A stretch of 64,000 nt of DNA from Lichenostomus cassidix (taxonomy: Eukaryota; Chordata; Aves; Passeriformes; Meliphagidae). The translations under genes were made by a program, and so were the position numbers. Of this stretch, positions 24,960 to 36,217 are shown piece by piece. Where the stretch lies: assembly GCA_008360975.2 (NCBI GenBank), contig CM039193.1, forward strand, positions 19,017,389-19,081,388, given 5' to 3'. The notes under the pieces were generated by a model. It was not told the DNA's origin, did no database searches, and saw nothing but the letters and a program-made list of their open reading frames with translations. The first letter of the stretch is position 1, and each line of letters begins with the position of its first letter.

Positions 24960-25500
24960 AATTGAAATGCAGTCAGAGCTTCAAAGAGATTCTTCTTTGA
25001 TTACAAAAGAGCTTTGTAGCCTCAGCCTCCTCCTTGTCCCAGGTAACCAGGTCTGTTTCCTTCTGGAGAGTGCCTCCATTTTCCCAGCTCTTCCCTTTAT
25101 CACTGACATTTCTGCAGAAGCTTTTCTTGCTGCCCTTGATGTCCCTGGCCAGACTGAGTTCTACCAGGGCTTCAGGTTTCTTATCATGATCCCTGGCTGC
25201 TCCATCTCCCCATACTCCCCCCAGGCTACCTGCCCCTGCTCCCCCTCCAGAGGTTTCCTTTTTGTGCCTGAGTTTGCACAGTTTGTTCATCCACACAGGA
25301 CACCTGGGATTTTTGCCTTTATTGGGATGCATCACTCCTGAGCTTGGAGGAGCTGATCCCTAAATATCCACCAGATTTCCTGGGCTCCTCTTCCCTGCAG
25401 AGCTTCATCCCATGGGACTCCACCAAGCAGATCCCTGAGGCTGTCCCTGATTAACCCCAACCTGGAGACAGCCCCTTCTCACTGTAGCTCCCAAACAACT
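24960..25500 (-). pseudogene. Decayed CR1/jockey-like LINE ORF2 fragment (between endonuclease and reverse transcriptase)
   Basis: On the minus strand the translation carries hallmarks of the linker region of avian CR1-type ORF2. A first piece includes DLLGGVPWDEALQGRGAQE and IFRDQLLQAQE. An in-frame stop follows, then CIP. The second piece (from 25,335) includes WMNKLCKLRHKKE, AARDHDKKPEALVELSLARD, IKGSKKSFCR and a DLVT...EAEA end. Annotators usually label this region RNA-directed DNA polymerase from mobile element jockey-like. The endonuclease and the reverse-transcriptase catalytic core are absent, and stops and small deletions show it is non-functional. Recognition is from memory of the family. 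Confidence 0.82.
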
Positions 25501-26207
25501 GGAATTCTTAAGAGAGTCCACTTAAGGCTGATGGAATTTTCTTCCTGTGAGTTTTAAAGACAATTTTAACAGTAAATTGTCAGAGGCAATAATCTTAAGG
25601 ACTAGCAAGTTGTTCATACTATTTAGAAGACCCAAGCTGGGTTCTTCCTCCTGCCTTCCCAAATTCTGGAGAGCACATGAGAGCTTTTGAGGAAAGGCAG
25701 CACATTGGTCCCCTCAGGTCACCAGCTGATTGAGGAAAAGCAGTAGACAGTGATCAACTCTCTTAACTCAACTTAGAGCCAATCCAGCCATAACAAAACT
25801 GGGTCACCTGTAAATAACTCCATGAAACAGCTTTCACACATCCTGGGCCCTCCAATGATTCCCACAGCACTCCACAAGGGAAAAGTACAGAAGAACACTA
25901 AAATTCCTCCCAGGAGCTAGAATTTGATCAGAGGTCCACGAACACAGCAAAATGGAAGATCTATTCTACAGAATTTAAAAAGCCTGAAAATGAGAGAAAA
26001 TGAACAGAGGTTACCACAAATAGAATTTTAGGATCATTCTCAAACAAGAAGGATGTTAAGTTAAAACTAGCTCATTGGGTTGCCAGTAACTCCAACTGCT
26101 CCACCCACACAGCTTGGTGCTGGCTGGTTTGACACTGGCAGCCAGAGGTTTGCTGGGGATTGTTTGCTGTGGCAGCATCACTTCAGGAGAACTGGCTGAT
26201 GATTATT
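25501..26207. other. Non-coding stretch, nothing recognised
   Basis: No open frame, tandem repeat or known motif stands out between the ORF2 fragment and the next CR1 tail. The last 100 bp (T/G-rich, CTGGCTGGTTTGACAC) may be unrelated spacer. Confidence 0.5.
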
Positions 26208-26332
26208 GGCAGTGTCCAAGGCCAGGCTGGACAGGGCTTGGAGCAGCCTGGGACAGTGGGAGGTGTCCTTGCCAGGGCAGGGGTGGGATGGGAAGATCTG
26301 TAAAGTCCCTTCCAACTTAAAGCATTCCGTGG
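26208..26332 (+). mobile_element. CR1 LINE 3'-end fragment (short)
   Basis: Starts abruptly at GGCAGTGTCCAAGGCCAGGC and continues through GGAGCAGCCTGGGACAGTGG and GTCCCTTCCAACTTAAAGCA to ATTCCGTGGCTCTG. Only about 125 bp remain. Confidence 0.85.
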
Positions 26333-27670
26333 CTCTGAACTGCTACACAACTCCATCCACACAGCAGAAACAGGACAGCACATGCCAAACAGAGGCTGCC
26401 AACACCAAAACATGGCATGTTAGAAACTCCACGTAAGATCCTGAAATGGTTGTTTTAAGTGCCACTGCAAAGGCACACCAGCCCAAAGCTCAAGTAGCAG
26501 GTTGTTATTTCACCTTGATCAAAAGTCTTTTCAGGACATACAGACCTCATGCTACTCAAGTTTACAACTCAATTTGAGATATGCTAAATAAAAACAACCC
26601 AGAGGCCCAGCTGCAGAAATTAAGCTGCAGGACTAACAAGCCACTGCCACACAGAGACAAGCCTGCTCAAGTTTTCAGAAAACTCATAGAGCAAAACCAT
26701 GAAATGGTCAGGTTCTCTTTTCCTTGAAAACACATCGGTGAAGCCATGGCTGCACTCTGCAGGGAAGAGGTTTCATTAGCCTAAAATGTTTCCAAAGGGT
26801 TCCAGTCCCAGAGCCTGCACAGCCCAGAGCCTGTCCCTTCTGGATGATTGTCCAGTAGCACCTGACAGTCCAGCTGGTCAGTGAAGCACCCCTGAGGGTA
26901 CAAACCAGTCCACAGAGATGGCCACAACCAGTTCCTGCAGCCTGGGAGAAGTGAGATGTGCTCAGCACAGCACATCTCAGCCTTGGCTTGGGAACCAAAC
27001 TTCAGCCTGCTCCCCCTACAGCTCCACACTCTGTGCCCAAAAAGAGCAATCAAAAGCTCCCAAGTCACCTGCAGTCATTGTAAGCCAGGAGAAATCCAGC
27101 AAAGATGGAGAAACCCTGACAAACATCAACTCCCAGCTGCATCCCAAACCCTGAAGAAGGCCAGGAGATTGCTTCCCCAACCTTCCTCTGCTGCTTTCTT
27201 TGCCTCATTACGGAATGAAGTGAATTCACACTTAGCAAATCTGAATTTCTGTGGTGCAGTTAGAGATGTATTACATGTATGTCTTTGTCTCCACTTGCGT
27301 TTGTCGGGGAAGTCTGACTAGAAATCTTATTAACATGCAAATAATGTATATTATATTTCAATCAGTTGCTATAGAGAGCTACTCAGTAGCAGCATTTTTC
27401 TTATGTAGCACAGCAGTAGGACTCACTCAGTCTACACAGATGCCTTGCAGCAGAATAATTTCTTTCCTGTGAATATTTTAAAATGGTACCACTTGAAAAG
27501 AAAGTTTCCCTCTGCACTTTAAGAGAAAACTTAGCTCATGAGGAAGCTTCAGCTGCATTCACAGTAGCCTTTCTAACGTCTGAAGAGATGCAGGGGGAGC
27601 GGAGATGTTGCCATTAGAAACAGGTTCCACACTCCAGCTGTGATTCGCTACCGAGCAGCGGAGAGCAGAG
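26333..27670. other. Non-coding stretch, nothing recognised
   Basis: No gene or repeat recognised. Near its right end the sequence becomes more GC-rich with a few CpGs (27.6-27.8 kb), just at a CTCF-like motif. Confidence 0.5.
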
Positions 27671-27684
27671 CCAGCAGAGGGAGC
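27671..27684 (+). promoter_or_regulatory. Weaker CTCF-like motif
   Basis: CCAGCAGAGGGAGC matches the CTCF core except for an A where C is expected (GGGAG for GGGCG). By hand I count 15 of 19 consensus positions. It sits in a small GC-rich, CpG-containing patch, which slightly raises the chance that it is an active element. Confidence 0.3.
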
Positions 27685-27867
27685 ACAGCCCGAGCCCAGG
27701 GCGCTGCTCCGGGACCAGAGGGATGAGACTCCCTGGAACCTCAGCCCTGCACAGCAGCACACAGCAGGACACAAAAACCCACGAGTCAGGTTTGCAGATT
27801 CTCGTGTGGAAACTGCTCTGCTCTGCAGCGTTCACACCCTTGAAATATGTTGGCCACTTTGCAGCAA

Positions 27868-28262
27868 CCTCTGCTCTGGAGCCAAGCTGGGGGAGCTGGG
27901 GGTGTTCAGCGTGGAGCAGAGAAGGATCCAGGGAGACCTTCAAGCCTCTGTCAGAGCCTAAAGGGGCTCCAGGAGAGCTGGAGAGGGCTTGGGACAAGGG
28001 ATGGAGGGACAGGACACAGAGGATGGGTTCCTGCTGCCAGAGGGCAGGGTGTGAGAAAGGAATTGTTCCCTGTGAGGGTGAGGAGGCCCTGGCACAGGGT
28101 GCCCAAATTAGCTGTGGCTAACCCTGGATCCCTGGAAGTGTCCAAGGCCAGGCTGGACAGAGCTTGGAGCAACCTGGGATAGCAGAAGGTGTCCCTGCCA
28201 TGACTGGAAGGTGGAACTGGATGGGCTTTAAAGTCCTTCCAGCCCAAACCATTCTGGGATTT
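27868..28262 (+). mobile_element. CR1 LINE 3'-end fragment (about 395 bp)
   Basis: Begins with CTCTGCTCTGGAGCCAAGCT, then GGAGCTGGGGGTGTTCAGCG, GGAGACCTTCAAGCC and CAGAGGGCAGGGTG. The common block with GTGAGGGTGAGGAGGCCCTG and TCCAAGGCCAGGCTGGACAG follows. It ends in ACCATTCTGGGATTTCC. It extends further 5' than most copies here and corresponds to the antisense copy at 19,366 over its full length. Confidence 0.88.
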
Positions 28263-31200
28263 CCTCTCAGATTCCAATATTATTAGTTTTTCCAGCCACC
28301 AACCATATAAGCACCATTATTAAACTCAAACAAGTTGGTTTATAGCTACAAAGGCACCCACGATTTTAAGAGGCCTATTTGTCTCAAGTGCCATTTAACA
28401 TCATCATTTCTCACCTCAGTGAGGTCTGAGCAGCCTATTAAGAGAAGATCACTAACTCTGACTTGCCCAGCTGTAAAAGAGCCATCATTCCCAGGGCTCA
28501 GCTGTGCCAAGGGCAGAGCACAGGGCAGGAGGGACTGAGGAAACTCCTCCTGCTCCTGTCCTCAACCACAGACCAGGACAATGACCATTAACAGTAACAA
28601 TCCAAATCCACACTTCTAGTCAGCAAAACCAGCATCTCTCCCGTTGTAGCACAGTAGCTACAAGAGCTGAGAAATGTTGTATTTCAAGGAAATACAGTGA
28701 AGGATCTGCAGAGCAAAGGAGGTGGAAAAAGAGCAGCCCAGGGACAGCTACCCAGCACCCAGCAGAATGCACCATCACATCCATCTCTTCAAACCACACT
28801 GCTCTGCTGTACCCCAGCCTGCTCACACTGTCTCCATTTCCAATTCAACAATTCTGCTGAGAAAAACAGTGCAATTAGGCAAGGATACGAGCAGAAGGGA
28901 ATTATGACAACCTCATTCACAGGCTCGCTGAGCTAAGATGAAAGGCAGGAGTGCTGGCAGGTACAGCCTAAAAGTATCTGCAGGCTGCAAAACACACAAA
29001 AAAAAGGTGCAATTAACATAATAGAGAGGGTCTGAGTCGGAATGATGGGATCAAATTAGAATAATGCAAGTGTGGGCTGCACATCAGGAATTACTTCTGA
29101 CCTGCAAAATCCACTTACCTAAGCAGCTTCCCACACATCTCCTGTGCCTGGCACGGGATGACCTCCCAGCACCTGCACGCAGGAGCCTCAGACACAGCCC
29201 AGCTCCCAGCAGCAAACCCTGAGCTCTCCCAGAGTGGGCACTGTAGCCCCAGCTGAACCATGATCTCCAGGGAAATTCCATGCCCTGCCAGGCTCTGTGG
29301 GTCTGCACCATGCAGGGGACACCAAAGTGGGCAGGGTCAGCACAGGGCTGCTCCTCTGAGCCCTAAGGGAGCCCTGCAGGAACCCACAGACTCTGTAACC
29401 ACTTTGCACAATTCTGTGTCTGAAGGCCACACTCCGGGCATGAGACACTGAGCTCAGCACAGGTGAATTCAGCACCACTGACCAGCCCAGGAGCAGTCAT
29501 CTAGTGCTGCTGGGTGCAAAAAGTAAAATAAAGCTCTTTGAGATGCTACTTGCTAGAAAGATTTAAGAATTTACTATTTCAGTGTTAATAATTTACTCCC
29601 CCATCAGTATGCTGTAGGAAAACACCTTGAAATGCCTTGCTCTTTTTCTTTCAGAGCTTCTGTGATCTGCTCTCAAATCAGCTCTGCCTACAGATACTTC
29701 TTTGGGTGTGCTGTATTTTGCTCCAGGTTTTCAAAAAAGCTGCAGTTTATTTCTGCCAGAAGACAGCTTCCCAAAGGACTGATGGAAACTTGTCCTCCCA
29801 AGCAAATAAGCAGGACAAGAAGGCTGCAAGGTTCAGAAATGCGTATGTCTGTACTTCACCTTCTCCCAAAGGTTTTGTCACTTGAGGTGGACAAAGCTCA
29901 GCATCCCTCACCCAACAGGAAGCTCAGTTCTTCAGAAGCAACACTGACTTTTAGGGTTGACCCCAAAGCCATTGCCTGATGCACCATTGCAAACTTAGGA
30001 ACTTCTGAGGAGCCAAGGGCAGACAGAGCTGCCCCAGTGAGAGCTCACATCCTGCCCCTCTCACTGCTGTGGGTTTTGGTTCCCAGCAGCAGACTGAGAC
30101 TGGCACTAAGGACCAGGGAAGGGCCTTGCCTTGCCCAGCTTGGATGGGAAAGGGCAGCAATCAGTGTTCTGCTGTGACCTACATGTGTGTGCACAGAGCA
30201 TCAGATCGGGGCTTGCTTGCAGTCAGGGGTTTGGGAGAGGGAAGGTGATGTTCCCACACTGCCCTGACTCACAGTGCCAACAGCAGCTCTCCTTTGCTCC
30301 CCCAGTCCCAGGACCCATGCACATTGCCACATCTCTTCCAAAAGCAGACCTTTGGAAGTGCTTTTCAGTTTCCTCGACAGTGAATTCGCAAGGAGAGCCA
30401 TCAAAGCACCAACCAGCACAAAAATGTACTTTGTTCTTTAAGTTCAGAGCACAACTCCAAAGTTGGGAAGCTCAAAAGATGTGTTCTGTGGCAGCACAAT
30501 AAAAGGTTTCCTCAGAGGAGGATCCCAGATCCAGCAAGTCCTGGGCATTCTTTAGGACAGGTCTGCTCTAAATGGGATATATTTACCTCAAGTTTTGAAA
30601 CCATCCTTGAAGCTATTATGTTACAGGATGGGTTACTTTCTGCTACACTGGTTCTCTCCCAAAACAGCAGGTATTTTTGCAGTTCTCTTCCAGGACCATA
30701 TTTTCTCTCCCTGCTCTCACTTCCTAGGAACTTTATTGATACCAACACATTGCTCTGTCATCACTGTGCTCTTGGCACCCCCACCCTGCCTTGTTTTATT
30801 GATTATACAGTACACATCAGTTTTCTAATGAATTTGTCTTTACGTGTTATCATTTAGCTTAACATTTAGCAGATATTAAGTACAAGAATTTGCCAATATT
30901 TCAGAGATCCAAAATAATTTAGCTGAGTTTAGTTAGCAAGTTCACATCTTATTACACACCCTCACACTATTGATTTCCTGCAGCCTGCCAGAACCACAAA
31001 TGCCTGTTCTAAGGGATGCTCACCCCTGTGCTGCTGTACAAATCACACTAATGACACCAAAATGAGGGCTTCAAAAGCAAAAGCACTCCCTTCAGTGTCC
31101 AACCCTCACTCTCAAGGCTCGGCAGGCACATCATTCTGTTTACAGATCAAAAATGAAGTGAACAGGGTTCTTTTAAGTTATTTGAAGATGGAAGTTTTTG

Positions 31201-31595
31201 CCCAAGGCTGGAATTACTCCATCCCTGCCTGCTCCAGGGACAGAGCACACAGCACCCTGGGGGAGTGACCTGCTCATCCTGGACACAAACTGTGCTCCCC
31301 ACATGAATGCACTCCTCACGAGCTGAACAAGCTAAACAAGCAGAGGTGCATCTTCTGGGAATAACTGCCCTGGCACTGCAGACTTCCAGCCACAAATCCC
31401 ACTTCCCCACGCAGCTGATGGACAAACAGGACCCAACAGCAGCACTTCATCTCCATCCCTGCAGCCCTGGAGGCAGAGAAAGCACAGGCTTGCCCTAACA
31501 CGAGCCTCCTTCAGCAGATGCTGGGTACCTCCACTCCAGCACAACAAACAAAAATAAGCTGCTGTTCAAGTGCGGCGCAGGCAGTGAAATAGGAT

Positions 31596-31603
31596 TTACG
31601 TCA
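31596..31603 (+). promoter_or_regulatory. CRE/ATF-like octamer
   Basis: TTACGTCA (TGACGTAA on the minus strand) is a known CREB/ATF variant site. CpG-containing octamers are rare in this AT-rich intron, but a single 8-mer match has little weight. Confidence 0.2.
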
Positions 31604-34219
31604 TTTGAACAGTCTGTCTTAGCAAAGGACATCTCTGGAGGGAAAAAAAGCCCGGCTGGTCTCTACACTAATGCAATCTTTGGCTTGCTGCTGAGGCTGT
31701 GTGCAGGGGCAGCTCCCAGCGCCGGCAGCGACAGGCAAAGTCACAAGCTCGGTTTATGTAGGGCACAACGCAGCCTTCACATGTGACTGTCACCAGAGCA
31801 ACAACTTCAGCGACTCTGCTGCTCCAGCACACCTCGGCCAGACCCACAGCATCTCCCAAACATGCTGAGGGTGTCCTACAGCTCCAACCCGGGGCTGTCT
31901 TGCCCCAGAGAACTAAACCAGCCCTAGATTCATTTAAAAATAAATCAGGCAGGCCAGGTGCAGAATTCAGACCGAGCTCCAAACAGCAGCTCCTTCAGAT
32001 TGTTCTGTCTTAGCAGACAACGCTTCTCTCCCTCCTCCTCAGCCTCTTATCAGGCACTTTCTCTGTGGAAAAGCAGCACAGTTTTTAACTTGATTAGGAT
32101 AAGCACAAACATCACTCCCTAAGCTGTAAGGGGCCAGTGTTGAATTCTCAGAGACGGAAAACTATCCTTGTATAGATTTGAGACAATGCAGTACATTTGG
32201 GTTCACACAGAAAAAGAAGTGCATTATTGAATTACACAGAGGAGCTGAGTTCTAGAAGCTCTTGCTGCTTCTCAAACGTTAAATGTAGTGGATTCACTGA
32301 AAATTAATCTTACACAACTCAGAATTAAACACCTTAATGAGTTAAACACCTATCGTCATCTTCCATATGCTGATTCATCACATCTAGCACAGCCTTGTAA
32401 TCAACTATTCTCAATGCCACCGGTGCATTTTAAAGTTGATTTGCTCTCAGCAAACTATTGCAAAATTAGTGAGACAGCCCCCAAACCTTTTTGGTCTGTC
32501 CTTCTTGCAGGATAAGGAGCACAACTGCACCTGCTCACCCAGCCCTGTGCTCCTCCTCAGTAACTGGAACAAAAGAAACTTTCTTTCCACTCTGGGATTT
32601 TCTGGAAGTACATAAACCAGATTATTTTTATATATTTACATACATATATTACTGGACTGGGGCTTTTCCTTCCAGAAGTCTCATTAACAGAGCTCATTAA
32701 CAGTTCCCCCCTCACAAGCTAAAGAATTTTTACAACTACACCAGCTTTTCCAAATTATTTAAGCAGTCTTCTCCTGTATTTTCTTTCTATTATAAGAAGT
32801 AAACACATTTAGGGCTTGTGGGGGTTTTGTTGTCTGTTTGTGGGGGGATTTTGCTATCTTTTATTAAGTATAAGAACTAATGATAACCATATTATCTTGT
32901 ATAACATTTCCATACTTCCTTTTACACAAGTTAGCCACATCTGGCAATATGGAACCCCTGTCAGTGAGCCACAGCCACTTCACTCAGGTGGAACTGCTGC
33001 ACGACTGTCTGAGCAGTTTAGAAAAACTGCTCAAGTCAAGGTATGAGACAACTTCTAAAAGCACTGATTTCTCAATGTATTGATCTAAGAGAACCCTGGT
33101 TTCCTTTAAAAAGGATTCCAGTCCCTTTAGCTTGGAAGTGCTGAAGGGTGAGGAAGAGCAGTGGTCAGTGATGGTGGCAGGGCATGGAGCTGCCTCTGGA
33201 GAGAGTGGGATGGGGAGCTCTGTGCACAGGGCCAGGAGGGAACAAGGTGAACACAGCACTTCTCCCCAGCACCAGAGACCCCATTTCAGCATCACTGGCA
33301 CCTGACACCCAACTTCAGCAAACAAGGGAACTGTATTCGCCACCCAAATTTACTCAAGGACAATGGGACATTTAGGTCTGAGAAAACTGAGGCTGAGCTT
33401 CTGAGAGGGAAGCTACAGATCCTTGGAACCTGCAGGTTGGGCTGTCTGGAAGAGGAGGGAACTGTGGGACTCAGAGAAGTCTTTAAAACAAGAGTATTAG
33501 TCTCTATTTTCCAAGTTGGAGACTTCCTCCAGCTTTCGTATCCAGCCAGAGAATAAACTGATGCCATGGGTGGCTGCTGTCCCTGCTCCTGGACAGCCTG
33601 GGGCCTCAGCAGCCACTGCCACAGCCCCTGTGCCACCCCCACAGGTGTGATCCACCCACCCAGCCAAGCAGGGACCCCTGCAGAGAAGAAGGGACTCCCT
33701 CCCAAGGGAGAGGGGTGACACAGGATGATTTTGGGGGAGCAGAGAGGACAACAACACTGCTCAGATGAAGGTGGCCCCAAAGCTGTGCCTCCCCAAGCAC
33801 ACACGTGGGCCAAGGGCCCAGCCAGATGCACAGGGCTGGCTCCCAGCTTCCCCACTAAGCCCCCAGGCTATGCCTCAAAGCAATACAACTCTGCCATAAA
33901 TATCCCAGATTAATTCTGATCCCAGCATCAAATCCACTTAAGAGACTTAAAAGCCTCCGAGTCCCCAGAGCTGCCTGCCCAAGGAGGGCTCTGCAAATGA
34001 GTCTTGGGCTGCAGAGGAGAAATATTATCAAACAAGGCAAGCCATTTGTACAATTTTTGGTAATGTCGTTTGCAAGAGACAAATGGGACAAGATAGCTGA
34101 GTTGACATCTTGTACTACAAGCACTGCCACAAAAATCCTCGGGTACTGGACATGGATGCATGGGGTGGGATTTGTGTAAATATTCCATGTTTTCTGGAAA
34201 CAGCTCTTTCTCCATAAGG

Positions 34220-34241
34220 GATTGATTGATTGATTGACTGA
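34220..34241 (+). repeat. (GATT)n microsatellite
   Basis: About four perfect GATT units followed by diverged GACT and GATA units. A short simple repeat, possibly polymorphic. Confidence 0.85.
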
Positions 34242-34820
34242 TAAATGACAGCATGCTCTCCAGTTTATTAAAGGAGCTATTTACTTTCATGGAGACATCT
34301 CTGTTTATCAAAAAGCCTAAAGTGATTACCCCAGCATCACAGAAAAAAAATCCTTTGCCAACACCGACAGCGAGAAGGGCGCTGGGGAGGCAGAGCCACC
34401 TCCTTTCCCACTCTGCTCCCCATGCCAGGTGCAAGGTTGGGAACAGGAGCAGGCAAAGGGGACACGGAGTGACCAGCGACCCTTCTGAAGCCTCCACAGC
34501 AGCACGTTGAGAAAACACTGCCTCGGGAGCGCCAGCACCCCCGACTCCGAGTGCAGCAGCAGCAGCACTTCCCACCCCGCCGGCTGGAGCTCCCGGGATC
34601 CGGGGCAGCTCCCCGGGATATCCCTGCCCGACACCGCGCTCCGGGCGGAGGTGCGGCCGAGCCCAGCGAGGGCTGCCCGAGCCGCTGTCCCCGGCGGGAC
34701 AGGACCGAGCCGGCCGTGCCTCCCGCAGCGGGACCAGCGGGACGGGCAGCCCGGGCATCCCGCGGCCGGAGCACGGCCCGGGGCTCGCCCTCGCTCCCTC
34801 CCGCCTGCACGGAGCGGGTG

Positions 34821-34836
34821 ATCCCGCATCCCGCAC

Positions 34837-34869
<33 letters not shown>
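34821..34869 (+). repeat. 7-bp tandem repeat (ATCCCGC) inside CpG island
   Basis: Seven consecutive 7-bp units of ATCCCGC, the third unit carrying ACCCCGC. Each unit has one CpG. Because 7 is not a multiple of 3, every frame stays open through it, which explains the long spurious minus-strand frames starting here. Confidence 0.92.
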
Positions 34870-35260
34870 GGGCTGGTGACGGCCGGGAGCTGCCGCGTCT
34901 GTATTTATAAACCTAAGGAATTCGAGCGCAGCGGATCACAAACAGCCCATTGTGCTGTGTCAAACAGCGAAGTGGGCTCGTAATCCCATGCATGCTTTTC
35001 CCACTCCGCTCCGGGAAAGCCAAGCCTTAAATACTTTTCCAGAAGTAAAAACACGCCGGGAAAGCGCCGACCACAGTTCTTGCTATTCCCGAGTCCCTGC
35101 CGCTTCGGAACCGCGCAACTAAGCGGCTTTCCCAGCGCGGGAGAGACGCAGACGATTAATTACAGCTTAGAGAGGCTGGAATAGATGCGGCGGCCGGCAG
35201 CGAAGGCGGCCCGAACGGGGCGAGCTGGCGCTGGCCCGGGCCAGCCCGCCGGTGGCGAGC

Positions 35261-35278
35261 GGCCAATGTTTACTGACC
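35261..35278 (+). promoter_or_regulatory. CCAAT box next to a forkhead-like site
   Basis: GGCCAATGTTTACTGACC holds CCAAT (NF-Y type) directly followed by TGTTTAC (FOX type). It lies within the CpG island about 600 bp inside the inferred intron. Such sites are often near promoters, so an alternative start in the island is possible. Confidence 0.3.
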
Positions 35279-35865
35279 CCTGGCCGGGTCACTTTCGATA
35301 GCGGCCGGAGCCAAGGGCCGCTCCTCGGAGCGCCGCGGGGCATCTCCCGGGGGCGAGCTGCTGCCCTAGCTGGGTGGCCCTGGTCCCCACGGCGCTCGGA
35401 CCGGCAGCGAACACGCTACGGGGAGAAGGGCGGGGCTCGCCCCGCTGCTCCCGGCGCCCCGGCACCGCAGCTCTGCCCAGGGCATCCCCCGAGCGCCGCG
35501 GGCGGTGCGGCCCGGGGACAGCGGTGGCCGCGGGGACAGACGTGGGCACGGCGGGAGGGGCAGCCGGGGAGCCCCGGCCGTGCCACCGCTGCTCGAAACC
35601 CCCCGGGACCCCGGCAGGGGAAGGGGTGAGCCACGGACACCCGGACGGGCTGGGGGACCGAGGCCAGGGCCATCCCTCCGCACCCCATCGCTGTCCCCCC
35701 AGCCGCCCGGGGCTCTCCCCGGAACACAGCCCGCAGGGAGTCCCGCTGCTTCCAGCGCGGCTACGCGGGGCGGCTTCGGGCACCCGAAGGCAGGAGGGGA
35801 AAGGGAAGGGAAACCCCGCTAGGGAAACCCGCTCCGCGAAAAAGGGGCAAAGAAACGCGGGCAGC

Positions 35866-35873
35866 GCTTACTT
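35866..35873 (-). other. Splice donor of first coding exon
   Basis: On the minus strand the sequence reads GAA|GTAAGC, a strong match to the U2 donor consensus. The exon would end at 35,872 in phase 2, splitting a codon that begins AA. The TAA of the donor is the only reason the open frame closes here, which supports a genuine exon boundary rather than a short stand-alone ORF. No matching acceptor could be assigned in the 35.8 kb to the left. Confidence 0.75.
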
Positions 35874-36137
35874 CTCGTGCCTGGCGTTCTCCTGGATGGC
35901 GCTCAGCACCCCCGGGGGCGCGGGGGGGACGCCCTGCTGGAGCCGGCATGTGGCCAGGTGCCGGTGATGCTCGTCCTGCAGGCAGGCATTTTCGTGGTAC
36001 AACTTGGCCACTTGCTGCTCCAGCTCGTCTATCCTCCGCTTCTGCTTCTCCAGCAGCTCCTGCTGCGTCTCGATAATCTTGTTCAGCTCCTTCAGGTACT
36101 CGGCCGCCTTGCTGGGGTTCTCGCCGGGGCTCTCCAT
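35872..36137 (-). CDS. IQSEC1: First coding exon of an IQSEC/BRAG-like Arf-GEF (N-terminal coiled coil), partial
   Basis: The exon encodes 88 full residues plus two bases of the next codon. The ATG at 36,137 sits in a near-perfect Kozak context (GCGGCCATGG). The reading frame meets a stop only where the splice donor GAA|GTAAGC creates TAA, as expected for a spliced first exon. Residues 1-10 are a short polar lead (MESPGENPSK). Residues about 11-64 form a charged, leucine-rich coiled coil (YLKELNKIIETQQELLEKQ, then RRIDELEQQV). Residues 70-76 are proline-rich (VPPAPPG). From memory, IQSEC2 and IQSEC3 begin with a related Y-L-x-E-L...QQ-x-L...RI-x-ELE coil, which in BRAG proteins is linked to self-association. 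The family activates Arf6 at synapses and adhesion sites through SEC7 and PH domains. Those domains, and the IQ motif, are not in this window. The choice of IQSEC1 over IQSEC2 or IQSEC3 is inference; another coiled-coil protein is possible. Confidence 0.62.
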
Positions 36138-36190
36138 GGCCGCCCCGCACCTCCGCGGCGCGGGGGGGGCAAGCGCCGGCCAGCGCGCTC
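36138..36190 (-). other. Predicted 5' untranslated region of the minus-strand gene
   Basis: This GC-rich stretch lies between the start codon and the transcription start expected about 30 bp downstream of a TATA-like element. It includes a run of C on the minus strand near 36,161-36,168 just before the Kozak region. The true start site cannot be read from sequence, and CpG-island promoters often use several starts, so the outer boundary is approximate. Confidence 0.35.
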
Positions 36191-36217
36191 CGCTGGCAAC
36201 TTAAGCGAGAGGCAAGG

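Larger units (their letters stand above)
28263..34499. other. Non-coding stretch between last intronic CR1 and the CpG island
   Basis: No gene recognised. Points noted are a CRE-like site at 31,596, an AT-rich tract near 32.6 kb, and a GATT microsatellite at 34,220. Minus-strand frames of 187 and 309 codons at 33.3-34.9 kb are non-coding in appearance; the longer one runs into the CpG island and a 7-bp repeat. Confidence 0.55.
1..35871 (-). other. Inferred intron 1 of the minus-strand gene (continues past position 1)
   Basis: If the exon-1 donor is used, everything to its left belongs to the first intron until an acceptor is met. I looked for pieces of an IQ motif, a SEC7 domain or a PH domain in the minus-strand frames and recognised none, so the next exon is probably outside the window. 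Long first introns are usual for this family. The stretch is mostly moderate-to-low GC and interrupted by the repeats listed separately. A separate gene or non-coding RNA nested here cannot be excluded. Confidence 0.5.

Noticed and set aside
33292..33855. Minus-strand open frame of 187 codons
   Set aside because: No motif; inferred intronic location with no splice or start signal supporting it.
33928..34857. Minus-strand open frame of 309 codons, the longest in the window
   Set aside because: It starts within the 7-bp ATCCCGC repeat, crosses the CpG island and then ordinary intron. Composition changes abruptly and no domain is seen; GC-rich DNA lacks stops by chance.
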